6,488 nt of DNA from Candidatus Falkowbacteria bacterium RIFCSPLOWO2_12_FULL_45_13 (GCA_001778055.1 MFFY01000019.1:9954-16441), one strand, 5' to 3'; counted from the first letter of the stretch, positions 1-6,130 are shown. The notes: generated by a model not told the origin, from the sequence alone. Numbers and translations are program-made.

Positions 1-642
1 TATAAGCCAGACAGTTTGATTAAAAAACGTGTAAATAATTTTTTAATAAATTATTTTGGTTATTTGACGTTTATCATGGCTTTAATCATTTTTGCCGCCG
101 GTTTGTTTTGGTTCGCCTATCCGCGATATCAAAGAATATCCCAAGGCGATGATATCGCAATGAAAAATTTGCGGGCCGAATATGAGGCTAAAAACAATTA
201 TCTGGGTAAAATCAAAAATTTAAAAAAATTATACCAGCAGGTCAGCCAGGCGGAGATAAAGAAAATTGAAGGCATGGTGCCGAACGATAGCAAGATTATT
301 AATCTGATTCCTGAAATTGAATCGATAATTTTAAGAAACGGCGCTGTTTTAGATTCCATTAAAGTCGAGCCAAATTTTAACAAAGAGGCCAGCGCCAAGA
401 CCAACACTGAAGCCGGCAAAAAGACGGAGTCGTTATCGGGAATTTTTGGCGGGCCACCGCCCAAAGGAGTCGGGCGGATAAAGATAGAAATTAGCTTGAG
501 TTCAGTCAGCTATCAGGTTTTAAAGAACATTATTAAAACTCTGGAGAATAATTTAAGGCTCTTAGATATCGCCGCCATAAGTTATGCCGTCCAAGAGAAT
601 AGCGCTGTTTTTACCATCTATACTTATTACCTGATTAGTTAA
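1..642 (+). CDS. pilO: PilO-like type IV pilus inner-membrane assembly protein (5' end probably outside the window)
   Basis: Likely PilO, a bitopic inner-membrane protein that pairs with PilN in the alignment complex linking the cytoplasmic motor and platform to the pilus. Numbering from the TTG at 16 gives 208 residues. A short basic N-terminus (IKKR) leads into one membrane segment at about 14-34. A charged, coiled-coil-like stretch follows at about 45-85, then an alpha/beta domain with the pattern IIPEIESII..NGAVLDSIKVEP (about 97-119). A Gly/Pro-rich loop (about 141-153) precedes the closing part, where IKIEISLSSVSYQVLKNIIK resembles the ferredoxin-like fold of PilO. The frame is open through base 1 (Y-K-P-D-S before the TTG) and no ribosome binding site precedes the TTG, so the true start probably lies upstream. 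The next gene begins 3 bases after the stop, which implies co-transcription. The family call rests on architecture and context; sequence identity in PilO is always low. Confidence 0.75.
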   Translation, partial: YKPDSLIKKRVNNFLINYFGYLTFIMALIIFAAGLFWFAYPRYQRISQGDDIAMKNLRAEYEAKNNYLGKIKNLKKLYQQVSQAEIKKIEGMVPNDSKIINLIPEIESIILRNGAVLDSIKVEPNFNKEASAKTNTEAGKKTESLSGIFGGPPPKGVGRIKIEISLSSVSYQVLKNIIKTLENNLRLLDIAAISYAVQENSAVFTIYTYYLIS

Positions 643-645
643 TTT

Positions 646-1041
646 ATGCTGGTACCAAAAAAAATGTCAACAAAAAAAATTGCCGTTTATCTTGCCATTA
701 TTATTTTAATGGTTGGCTCAACCGGAGCGATGCTGCTGCAAAGCCAAAAGCCGGTGGGCCGGAAATTTTTGCCTGACGATAAGGCGGCGAGGGGCGATAA
801 ATTTATACCCCCCGAAGACGCTGTTCCGTCCGGCGAGACGGCGTCAACAATGCCCGCGGCCAATCAGCTGCCAGCGGATAAGAATATGAATCAGCTGTCC
901 GACGCGAGCCAAATAAAAAATGGCAGCGAGAGCGATTTATCTATTTTCCAAAGCGAGAAGTTTAAGGCTTTAAAAGAAAACGTTTTAATTTATCAAACCC
1001 AGTCCAGCCCGGGCAAGAGAAACCCTTTCGCACCCGATTAA
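646..1041 (+). CDS. Small membrane-anchored PilP-like protein with C-terminal NPFAP motif
   Basis: A 131-residue protein with a basic N-terminus (residues 1-11, several Lys), one hydrophobic segment at about 12-31 (IAVYLAIIILMVGSTGAML), a long Pro/Ala/Asp/Ser-rich, probably disordered linker, and a conserved-looking tail: FQSEKFKALKEN at about 101-112, then GKRNPFAPD at the extreme C-terminus. The GKRNPFAP ending recalls the G-R-x-D/N-P-F motif of PilP-type pilus proteins, but the beta domain of true PilP is absent and the protein is anchored by a helix, with no lipobox. It begins 3 bases after pilO, so an alignment-complex role is inferred. An alternative start is ATG 664 (MSTKK), which removes six residues; neither start has a Shine-Dalgarno. 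The exact function is unknown. Confidence 0.6.
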   Translation: MLVPKKMSTKKIAVYLAIIILMVGSTGAMLLQSQKPVGRKFLPDDKAARGDKFIPPEDAVPSGETASTMPAANQLPADKNMNQLSDASQIKNGSESDLSIFQSEKFKALKENVLIYQTQSSPGKRNPFAPD

Positions 1042-1147
1042 TTATAATGCGAATATTACAAATTGATCGCGAATACTACAAATACAATCAGCCGTGGTTT
1101 ATGTTTTACAGTATTTGTATAAAGTTTGCAGTATTCGCATTATAAAT
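1041..1147. repeat. Imperfect inverted repeat built from a 15-base word, in the pilP-like/pilB spacer
   Basis: The spacer 1042-1210 holds no gene. The left arm starts at the stop codon: ATTATAATGCGAATATTACAAA at 1041-1062 pairs, with few mismatches, with 1125-1147. A second inner stem is a perfect 9-bp pair, TACAAATAC (1077-1085) with GTATTTGTA (1111-1119). Within the left arm the word GCGAATAYTACAAAT occurs twice (1049-1063 and 1069-1083, 14 of 15 identical, 20-base period). The remainder, 1148-1210, is very AT-rich and is the likely site of any pilB promoter, but I see no convincing -35/-10 pair. Confidence 0.75.
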
Positions 1148-1210
1148 TTACGATTTATATTATTTTATCTTAATAATACGGTGAAATTTTTTATAGATAT
1201 AAATTTGATT

Positions 1211-2584
1211 ATGACTAAGCTTGATGAATTGATAAATTTAATAGTTCAAAGCAAATTAATTACCGTCGAGCAGCTGGCAGAGGCGAAAAAACAGCCGGCT
1301 TTTACGTCCGACCCGGAAGAAGCCATAATCAAGAGCGGCCTGGTTGACGTTGAGGAGTTAACCAGGCTTAAGGCAAAAATTTATAATTTGAAATATCGCA
1401 ATTTGCTGGAGTTAAAAATTTCCGACCAAGCCCTGAATTTAATTCCGCTGGAAGTAGCGGAAAATTATAAAATTATCTGCTTTGAAATTGTCCAGAAAAA
1501 AATGAAGGTGGGCAGCCTGGATCCGGAAAATTTTAAAGCGTTTGAGGCTATAGACTTCTTGGCCAAAGAGCAGAATTTGCGGCCCGAACATTACTTAATT
1601 TCAACTTTGAGCTTCGAGCAGGCCATAGGGCAGTATAAAACTTTAGGCAAAGAGGTTTCTGGAGCGTTGAAATTCAAGGCCGAAGAAGACGCCCTTAAAC
1701 AAATCAAGACTAAAGCGAAAGAAACGGATGTTGAGGAAATTACCAAAACCGCTCCGGTCTCTAAAATAGTGTCGGTAATCATCAGGCACGCGGTTGAGGG
1801 CCGGGCCTCGGATATTCATATTGAGCCGATGCAAAAAGAAAGCCGAGTGAGATATAGAATAGATGGCATTTTGCACACCTCTTTAATTTTGCCAAAAAAC
1901 GTACATGGCGCCATCGTCGGCAGAATTAAAGTTTTAGCCGATTTAAAACTTGATGAGACCAGGATGCCCCAAGACGGCAGAATTAGCGTTAATATCGGCG
2001 GTAAAGAAATCGATCTTAGAATTTCGACTTTGCCGTTGCTGAACGAAGAAAAAATAGTCATGAGAATCTTGGATGTGACCAGGGGCGCGCCGACCCTGGA
2101 AGAATTGGGTTTTATAGGCCCGGGGCTGAAAGTCATTAAAAAAAACTTGGAGAAGACTGATGGCATGTTTTTAATCACTGGTCCGACCGGCTCGGGCAAG
2201 TCAACCACCCTATTTGCCATTTTGGCCGGCCTTAATGTTGAAGATATAAATATTTCTACCCTGGAAGACCCGATAGAGTATTACATAAAAGGAGTTAATC
2301 AGTCGCAAGTCAAGCCGGAAATTGGCTTTACTTTTGCTTCCGGTTTGCGCTCGCTGTTGCGGCAGGACCCGGATGTCATTATGGTGGGCGAGATCAGGGA
2401 TAATGAAACTGTCGAACTGGGCATTCACGCCAGCTTGACAGGCCATGTGGTTTTGTCGACTTTGCACACTAATGACGCCTTGGGCGCCATCCCCAGGCTT
2501 TTAGATATGAAGGCCGAGCCTTTCCTTTTAGGTTCGACTTTGAATATTGTGGTGGCGCAAAGGCTGGCCAGAAAAAATTTGTGA
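1211..2584 (+). CDS. pilB: Type IV pilus extension ATPase PilB, N-terminal and catalytic part (frame broken at 3' end)
   Basis: PilB is the cytoplasmic hexameric GspE/PulE-family ATPase that drives pilin polymerisation through PilC. I place the start at ATG 1211 (MTKLDELIN). The reading frame continues upstream to 1094, but that part translates the spacer hairpin and looks unlike the family. Residues about 1-150 form the T2SSE_N/MshEN-type domain. RASDIHIEP is at 198-206 and RISTLP at 270-275. Walker A GPTGSGKST is at 324-332, the Asp box STLEDPIEY at 349-357, LLRQDPDVIMVGEIRD at 382-397 with catalytic Glu394, and the His box LTGHVVLSTLHTND at 409-422. The frame ends at residue 457 (RLARKNL, then TGA 2582-2584), just where the family continues into a zinc-binding CxxC module. 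That module follows immediately in the +1 frame. Deleting one A restores a 579-residue PilB of normal length. No Shine-Dalgarno is visible. Confidence 0.93.
   Translation: MTKLDELINLIVQSKLITVEQLAEAKKQPAFTSDPEEAIIKSGLVDVEELTRLKAKIYNLKYRNLLELKISDQALNLIPLEVAENYKIICFEIVQKKMKVGSLDPENFKAFEAIDFLAKEQNLRPEHYLISTLSFEQAIGQYKTLGKEVSGALKFKAEEDALKQIKTKAKETDVEEITKTAPVSKIVSVIIRHAVEGRASDIHIEPMQKESRVRYRIDGILHTSLILPKNVHGAIVGRIKVLADLKLDETRMPQDGRISVNIGGKEIDLRISTLPLLNEEKIVMRILDVTRGAPTLEELGFIGPGLKVIKKNLEKTDGMFLITGPTGSGKSTTLFAILAGLNVEDINISTLEDPIEYYIKGVNQSQVKPEIGFTFASGLRSLLRQDPDVIMVGEIRDNETVELGIHASLTGHVVLSTLHTNDALGAIPRLLDMKAEPFLLGSTLNIVVAQRLARKNL
2571..2584 (+). other. Frameshift site in pilB (A6 run followed by TGA)
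   Basis: The bases are G, six A (2572-2577), three T, then GTGA. Read in the upstream frame this is AGA AAA AAT TTG TGA. With five A it would read AGA AAA ATT TGT GAA, giving the expected R-K-I-C-E of the zinc module. The difference is one extra A in a homopolymer. The causes to separate are a sequencing or assembly indel, a real mutation, or +1 ribosomal or transcriptional slippage. TGA recoding does not explain it: reading TGA as an amino acid gives a frame unlike PilB that soon reaches TAA. Confidence 0.9.
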
Positions 2585-2951
2585 ACATTGCAAAGCGGAG
2601 CAAAAGGTTCCGGAGGATATCATCGGAGAAATTAAAAAAGAATTAGCCGTCACGCCGGCCGCGGTTATCGAGCAGATGTTGCCGGGCCGCGATCTGACCA
2701 GGCCAAGGTTTTATAAAGGCAAAGGTTGCGCCCATTGCGGCTCAACCGGTTATACGGGCCGAGTCGCTTTAGCCGAGGTGCTTGATGTTAACGATAAAAT
2801 AAAGCAAATGATCATGGATAATAAGAAAAATTTAACCATCGATGATTTGAAAAAAGATCAAAATTTTGTTACTATGAAACAAGACGGCCTGGTAAAAGTT
2901 TTATTGGGTTTAACTACCATCGAAGAGATTTTGAGAACCGTCAATATCTAA
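2577..2951 (+). CDS. pilB: PilB C-terminal zinc-binding part, displaced to the +1 frame
   Basis: This is the continuation of pilB in another frame, starting at the first codon (Ile, 2577-2579) that resumes the family pattern: RLARK is joined to ICEHCKAEQKVP. It holds the two cysteine pairs of the PilB/GspE zinc module, CEHC (Cys codons at 2580 and 2589) and CAHC (2727 and 2736). The usual STGYTGRVALAEVLDV follows, and the tail ends in GLTTIEEILRTVNI before TAA. It has no start codon of its own with a ribosome binding site. A TTG at 2547 opens the frame but encodes a non-homologous MWWRKGWP stretch inside the overlap. It is therefore a gene fragment, made as part of PilB only if the frameshift is an assembly error or is bypassed in vivo. 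Confidence 0.88.
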   Translation: MCEHCKAEQKVPEDIIGEIKKELAVTPAAVIEQMLPGRDLTRPRFYKGKGCAHCGSTGYTGRVALAEVLDVNDKIKQMIMDNKKNLTIDDLKKDQNFVTMKQDGLVKVLLGLTTIEEILRTVNI

Positions 2952-2961
2952 AAGAGAGGCT

Positions 2962-3077
2962 AGAAATGAAATTGGAAATTTGTAGTCAAACAGCAGTTTA
3001 TTTCGCATTCCCTAATCCCTAATCCCTAATCCCTAATCCCTAATCCCTAATCCCTAATCGCTAATTTCTAATTTCAT
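2962..3077. repeat. Tandem CCCTAAT heptamers inside an imperfect inverted repeat
   Basis: The spacer 2952-3081 contains no gene. Seven perfect CCCTAAT units run from 3010 to 3058, followed by two degenerate ones, CGCTAAT (3059-3065) and TTCTAAT (3066-3072). The degenerate end (about 3061-3077) is the reverse complement, with two mismatches in 17, of ATGAAATTGGAAATTTG just after the pilB stop (about 2974-2990). The array therefore sits between two inverted arms. A 7-base unit would shift frame, so the array is non-coding. It lies directly in front of the response regulator start and leaves no room for a Shine-Dalgarno. Confidence 0.9.
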
Positions 3078-3081
3078 TTAT

Positions 3082-3462
3082 ATGCTGAAAGAAAAAATAA
3101 AAATTCTTTTAGTTGAGGATGACTCTTTTTTATTGGGCATGTACGCCGCTAAGTTTGAGCTGGAGGGCTTTAAGGTAATCATGGCCGAGGACGGCGAAAA
3201 GGCCATCCGCGCCAGCCTCAAAGAATTGCCAGACGTCATTCTGTTGGATATTATTTTACCCAAACTTGATGGTTTCGAAGTTTTAAAGCAGCTTAAAGCT
3301 GAAGGCAAAACCGCTAAAATTCCGGTCATCCTCTTAACTAATTTAAGCCAGCGCGATGAAATTAAACGGGGCCTTGAAATGGGCGCCGCGGATTATTTGA
3401 TTAAAGCTCATTTTATGCCGTCGGAAGTGGTGGAGAAAATAAAAAGGATATTAAGTAAATAA
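3082..3462 (+). CDS. Stand-alone CheY-like response regulator (REC domain only)
   Basis: A 126-residue single receiver domain with no output domain, so it probably acts by protein-protein contact. Every signature position is present: acidic pocket E12-D13-D14, phospho-acceptor Asp56 in ILLDIILPKLDGFEV, Thr86 in ILLTN, and Lys108 in DYLIKA. The position after Lys108, usually the cis-proline, is Ala, with a Pro four residues later (AHFMPSEVVEKIK). The ATG at 3082 fits the normal domain start but has no Shine-Dalgarno. The gene lies between pilB and pilT with a repeat-filled spacer on each side. That context suggests control of the pilus motors, as for PilG/PilH-type regulators in other bacteria, but no cognate histidine kinase is in the window and the partner is inferred. 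Confidence 0.93.
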   Translation: MLKEKIKILLVEDDSFLLGMYAAKFELEGFKVIMAEDGEKAIRASLKELPDVILLDIILPKLDGFEVLKQLKAEGKTAKIPVILLTNLSQRDEIKRGLEMGAADYLIKAHFMPSEVVEKIKRILSK

Positions 3463-3559
3463 TGCGAAACTGTAAATTTACGCGAAACTACGAACAAGCG
3501 AAATAGTAATTAACACATTCGCATATTCGTAGTTTCGCGTAAATTCGTAGCTTCGTATT
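3461..3559. repeat. 42-base-arm imperfect palindrome in the regulator/pilT spacer
   Basis: The arms 3461-3502 and 3518-3559 are reverse complements at 35 of 42 positions, with a 15-base loop. A 20-bp perfect core pairs 3475-3494 with 3526-3545 (TACGCGAAACTACGAA inside it). Three of the seven mismatches become G-U pairs in the + strand transcript. The left arm is itself repetitive (GCGAAACT at 3463 and again at 3482). The element begins within the regulator stop codon and ends 6 bases before the pilT start, so it fills the whole spacer. It has no U-tract, so it is not a classic terminator. Confidence 0.88.
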
Positions 3560-3565
3560 AATTAT

Positions 3566-4597
3566 ATGGAAGTGCCGTCAATCTTATTGAATAGAATATT
3601 ATCAGACATGGCCAAAAAGAATGGCTCTGACTTGCATCTAGCCGTGGGCAGCCCGCCCATGATCAGGGTTGATGGCAAATTTTCCGCCGCCGGCCAAGAG
3701 ATGATCACCAGCGAGATTTTAATTAAAATCACGGAAACTTTTTTAAGCCAGGAAGAAATTATAAAATTAAAAGAAAATAAAGACCTGATTTTAGTTAAGA
3801 ATTTTGCTAATTTTCGTTTCCGGGTTAATGTTTTTTACCAAAAAGGACAATTATCTTTGTCTTTTCATTACATACCAGGCGTCATAAAAAGTTTTCCGGA
3901 ATTGGGCCTGCCGCCAGCCTGTAACAATCTTTTAAAAGTTAACTCCGGCTTATTGGTGGTGGCTGGCTCTCATAACGCGGGAAAAACCGCGACGGCCGTT
4001 TCTTTTATTGAAGAGATTAATAAAACCAGCGTTAAGAATATCGTTACCATTGAAGATCCGATTGAATATATGTTTATCAGCAAGCTTAGTCTCGTTACGC
4101 AAAGGCAGGTGGGCGACGATATTAAGACGGCAGAGGACGGGCTTAGCTATTGCCTGAACGAAGACGTTGATATCGTTTATTTAGGCGAAATCAAGGATGG
4201 GGAGGTCTTTAATCGGGCGATGCGCAAGATTTTTGAATTGGCTTCGGGAAATTGCCTGGTAATTTTAGAAATTAATTCTGACAGTTCGGCCAGAGTTTTA
4301 GAAAGAATTTTAGCCGGGGTCAGTCAGAAAATGTCGCTTGAAGCCGCCCGCTATAATTTGGCCGACATTTTAGCGGGTGTAATCGTGCAAAGGCTCCTGA
4401 GACGGCGAGGCGGCGGCCTAGTCTTGGCTAATGAAATATTATTGAGCAATCCCGCGGTTAAATCTCTAATCAGAGAAGGAAAAATATATCAACTCCAAAG
4501 CGTCATGCAGACGTCAAGGAAGGAGGGTATGGTTACTTTTGAAAAATCGCTGGTCGATTTGGTTGAATCGGGTGAAATCAGAAGAGAAGACATCTAG
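3566..4597 (+). CDS. pilT: PilT-family type IV pilus ATPase with degenerate catalytic motifs
   Basis: A 343-residue protein of normal PilT length, beginning like PilT (ILSDMAKKNGSDLHLAVGSPPMIRVDGK, about 11-38). FRFRVNVFYQKG (83-94) and the C-terminal signature AVKSLIREGKIYQLQSVMQTSRKEGMVTFEKSL (297-329) are also PilT-like. PilT powers pilus retraction. The ATPase core is unusual. Walker A is GSHNAGKT (134-141), still GxxxxGKT but not the usual GPTGSGKST. The Asp box TIEDPIEYMF (161-170) is intact. The stretch normally ALRxxLRxDPDVILVGEMRD reads GLSYCLNEDVDIVYLGEIKD (192-211): Glu208 is kept, but both conserved arginines and the DPD proline are lost. The His box TGHLVxxTLHTN is replaced by SGNCLVILEINSD (227-239), with no histidine. 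It may be a weak or inactive motor, or a PilU-like accessory ATPase. There is no Shine-Dalgarno before ATG 3566. It ends in TAG. Confidence 0.9.
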   Translation: MEVPSILLNRILSDMAKKNGSDLHLAVGSPPMIRVDGKFSAAGQEMITSEILIKITETFLSQEEIIKLKENKDLILVKNFANFRFRVNVFYQKGQLSLSFHYIPGVIKSFPELGLPPACNNLLKVNSGLLVVAGSHNAGKTATAVSFIEEINKTSVKNIVTIEDPIEYMFISKLSLVTQRQVGDDIKTAEDGLSYCLNEDVDIVYLGEIKDGEVFNRAMRKIFELASGNCLVILEINSDSSARVLERILAGVSQKMSLEAARYNLADILAGVIVQRLLRRRGGGLVLANEILLSNPAVKSLIREGKIYQLQSVMQTSRKEGMVTFEKSLVDLVESGEIRREDI

Positions 4598-4628
4598 CGA
4601 AAATTTGAAATTTGAAACAATATTGTTT

Positions 4629-4789
4629 TGTCATTCCCGAAGCCGAAGGCTGTCGGGAATCCAGGGGTAAGAAATAAATACCCGCCCCCTCCCCGAACTC
4701 TTTACAGTATAAAGATTTCAATCCAGCGGGCGAGCAGTAAAAATATTCTTGCTACACCTTCCTGGATTCCCGCCTGCGCGGGAATGACA
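4629..4789. mobile_element. REP-pair / MITE-like element with 11-bp terminal inverted repeats
   Basis: The spacer 4598-4800 holds no gene but contains a 161-bp element bounded by perfect 11-bp inverted ends, TGTCATTCCCG (4629-4639) and CGGGAATGACA (4779-4789). Each end is itself a hairpin. The left one (4630-4665) folds as ATTCCCGA-AGCC-GAA-GGCT-G-TCGGGAAT and ends in CCAGG. The right one (4761-4789) starts CCTGG and folds as ATTCCCGC-CTGC-GCGGGAAT. The interior has a further CCCGC/GCGGG pair (4682-4686, 4726-4730). The GTCATTCCCG...GGGAATCCAG unit is, as I recall, a recurring REP-type intergenic repeat in many bacterial genomes, of the kind moved by Y1-transposase-like RAYT proteins. No transposase gene and no clear target-site duplication are visible here. 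It ends 11 bases before the pilC start. Confidence 0.75.
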
Positions 4790-4800
4790 TAGATAGAGTT

Positions 4801-6003
4801 ATGCCGATTTTTAAATACAAAGCCCTGACTCGCGATAAAAAATTGCGAACCGGCATGGCCGAGGCCAACAGTCGCGAATACGTGGAAGATATATTAAAAG
4901 AAAAAGGCTTGTCCATAGTCGCGATTTCGCCCCTGACGGGCGTTAAAAAACCCGGTTTGGATTTTTTAAGCCGGGTGAAGAAAAAAGACGTAGTAATTTT
5001 TTCGCGTCAATTTTCGGTTTTGATTTCAGCTAACGTCGCCATGGTGCAGGCGCTTAAGATATTAATTGATCAAACCAGCGGCCAGGCTTTAAAAATTATC
5101 ATTAGCGAAGTTACCGATGAAGTCGACGCCGGCTCGCCTCTGTCCGAGGCTTTAAGCAAGCGCCCGGACGTTTTCAGCGGTTTTTACGTTAGCGTTATTA
5201 GATCAGGCGAAACTTCGGGTAAATTAGATGAGGTGCTCAATTATCTGGCCGATGAAATGGAAAAGGATTATGACATGATGGGCAAAGTCAGGGGAGCGAT
5301 GATTTATCCGGTTTTTGTTTTATGCGCCTTAGCCGCGGTCGGCGCGGTCATGATGGTATTCGTTGTGCCGAAATTAACCGCCATTCTGACCGAGAGCGGC
5401 GCCGAATTGCCTCTAAGCACCAAGATTGTAATTGGCGCATCAGATTTTATGGCCGAATACTGGTGGCTCTTAATTCTTATAATCGGCGGCTTATTTTTCG
5501 CGGTTAGATTTTATATAAAACGGCCAAAGGGCAGAAAACAGGCTGATCTTGTTAAATTAAAATTGCCGATTTTCGGTCATTTATTCCAACTGATTTACCT
5601 GGTCCGTTTTACCCGTTCCATGAATACTTTGATTGTCGGCGGCGTGACAATTTCAAACAGCTTAAAAGTAAGCGCCGAAGTAGTGGGCAACGCCGTTTAT
5701 CGGGAATTAGTCGAAAAAACCATTAAGGAAGTTGAAGACGGCAATTCAATTTCCAGCGTTTTCATAAACAGCGGCTATATACCAAAAATGGTTTCCCAAA
5801 TGTTAAACATCGGAGAAAAAACCGGTAAAATGGATATTGTTTTAGCCAGAATCACTAATTTCTATAGCCGCGAGATAGATAATATGGTGGCTAATTTGAT
5901 GACCTTGATGGAGCCGATAATTATGGTAATCATGGGCGTAGCTGTGGGCATTATGGTGGCGGCGATCATTCTGCCGATGTATAATTTGGCCGGCAGTCTA
6001 TAA
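4801..6003 (+). CDS. pilC: Type IV pilus inner-membrane platform protein PilC (GspF family)
   Basis: PilC is the polytopic inner-membrane platform on which PilB and PilT act to add or remove pilin. The protein has 400 residues, normal for the family. The N-terminus MPIFKYKALTRDKK with a SREYVEDILKEKGLSIVAI stretch (24-42) is the usual small leading domain. The first T2SSF domain covers about 65-190, with FSRQFSVLISANVAMVQAL (67-85), SGETSGKLDEVL (135-146) and a membrane segment starting at the conserved YP (169-190). A second membrane segment is at about 220-238. The second T2SSF domain covers about 268-393, repeating the pattern as FTRSMNTLIVGGVTISNSL (270-288) and IGEKTGKMDIVL (337-348), with a last membrane segment at about 372-393. 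It appears intact. There is only a weak AGATAG upstream, between the mobile element and the ATG at 4801. Confidence 0.96.
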   Translation: MPIFKYKALTRDKKLRTGMAEANSREYVEDILKEKGLSIVAISPLTGVKKPGLDFLSRVKKKDVVIFSRQFSVLISANVAMVQALKILIDQTSGQALKIIISEVTDEVDAGSPLSEALSKRPDVFSGFYVSVIRSGETSGKLDEVLNYLADEMEKDYDMMGKVRGAMIYPVFVLCALAAVGAVMMVFVVPKLTAILTESGAELPLSTKIVIGASDFMAEYWWLLILIIGGLFFAVRFYIKRPKGRKQADLVKLKLPIFGHLFQLIYLVRFTRSMNTLIVGGVTISNSLKVSAEVVGNAVYRELVEKTIKEVEDGNSISSVFINSGYIPKMVSQMLNIGEKTGKMDIVLARITNFYSREIDNMVANLMTLMEPIIMVIMGVAVGIMVAAIILPMYNLAGSL

Positions 6004-6004
6004 T

Positions 6005-6116
6005 CTCATATCTCGTAACTCACAACTCGTAACTCGTAAATCATAGTTCACGGATAGAGGACTGAATTTTGAGTGATGCGTTATGAGTTATGAGTTGTGA
6101 GATTTAGAGTTATGCG
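6005..6116. repeat. Long imperfect palindrome of CTCGTAA words downstream of pilC
   Basis: The arms 6005-6050 and 6070-6116 are imperfect reverse complements with a 19-base loop. The core pairs 6019-6039 with 6081-6101: 19 of 21 positions are Watson-Crick and the other two are G-U pairs in the + strand transcript. The left arm carries repeated (A)ACTCGTA words and the right arm TATGAGT words. It starts right after the pilC stop and ends about 18 bases before the -10 box of the pilin promoter. It could end or protect the pilC transcript; there is no long U-tract, only TTTTT at 6125-6129. Confidence 0.85.
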
Positions 6117-6130
6117 ATATATAGTTTTTA

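Noticed and set aside
198..464. Antisense reading frame of 88 codons
   Set aside because: It is a shadow of the pilO-like gene, with no recognisable domain and no ribosome binding site. The same applies to the antisense frames at 1591-1782, 1643-1876, 1816-2220, 2210-2467 and 3078-3329.
1094..1210. N-terminal extension of PilB by 39 residues from an in-frame ATG at 1094
   Set aside because: It translates the inverted repeat and AT-rich spacer, gives a hydrophobic stretch unlike PilB, and the family-like start MTKLDEL is at 1211.
2582..2584. TGA read as an amino acid (alternative code) to extend PilB
   Set aside because: The frame after this TGA does not resemble PilB and soon meets TAA, while the zinc module is in the +1 frame. 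The other genes contain no in-frame TGA.
3010..3072. CRISPR array or chromosome-end telomere
   Set aside because: The units are 7 bases with no spacers, so it is not CRISPR. It lies inside a gene cluster with genes on both sides, so it is not a chromosome end despite the resemblance to TTAGGG repeats.
4629..4665. Rho-independent terminator after pilT
   Set aside because: The hairpin is strong but is followed by CCAGGGGTAAG and not a T-run. The matching inverted copy at 4761-4789 points to a REP-type element.
5322..5507. Small + strand frame inside pilC
   Set aside because: It overlaps a well-supported PilC membrane region in another frame, and its Arg-rich sequence looks like an out-of-frame translation.
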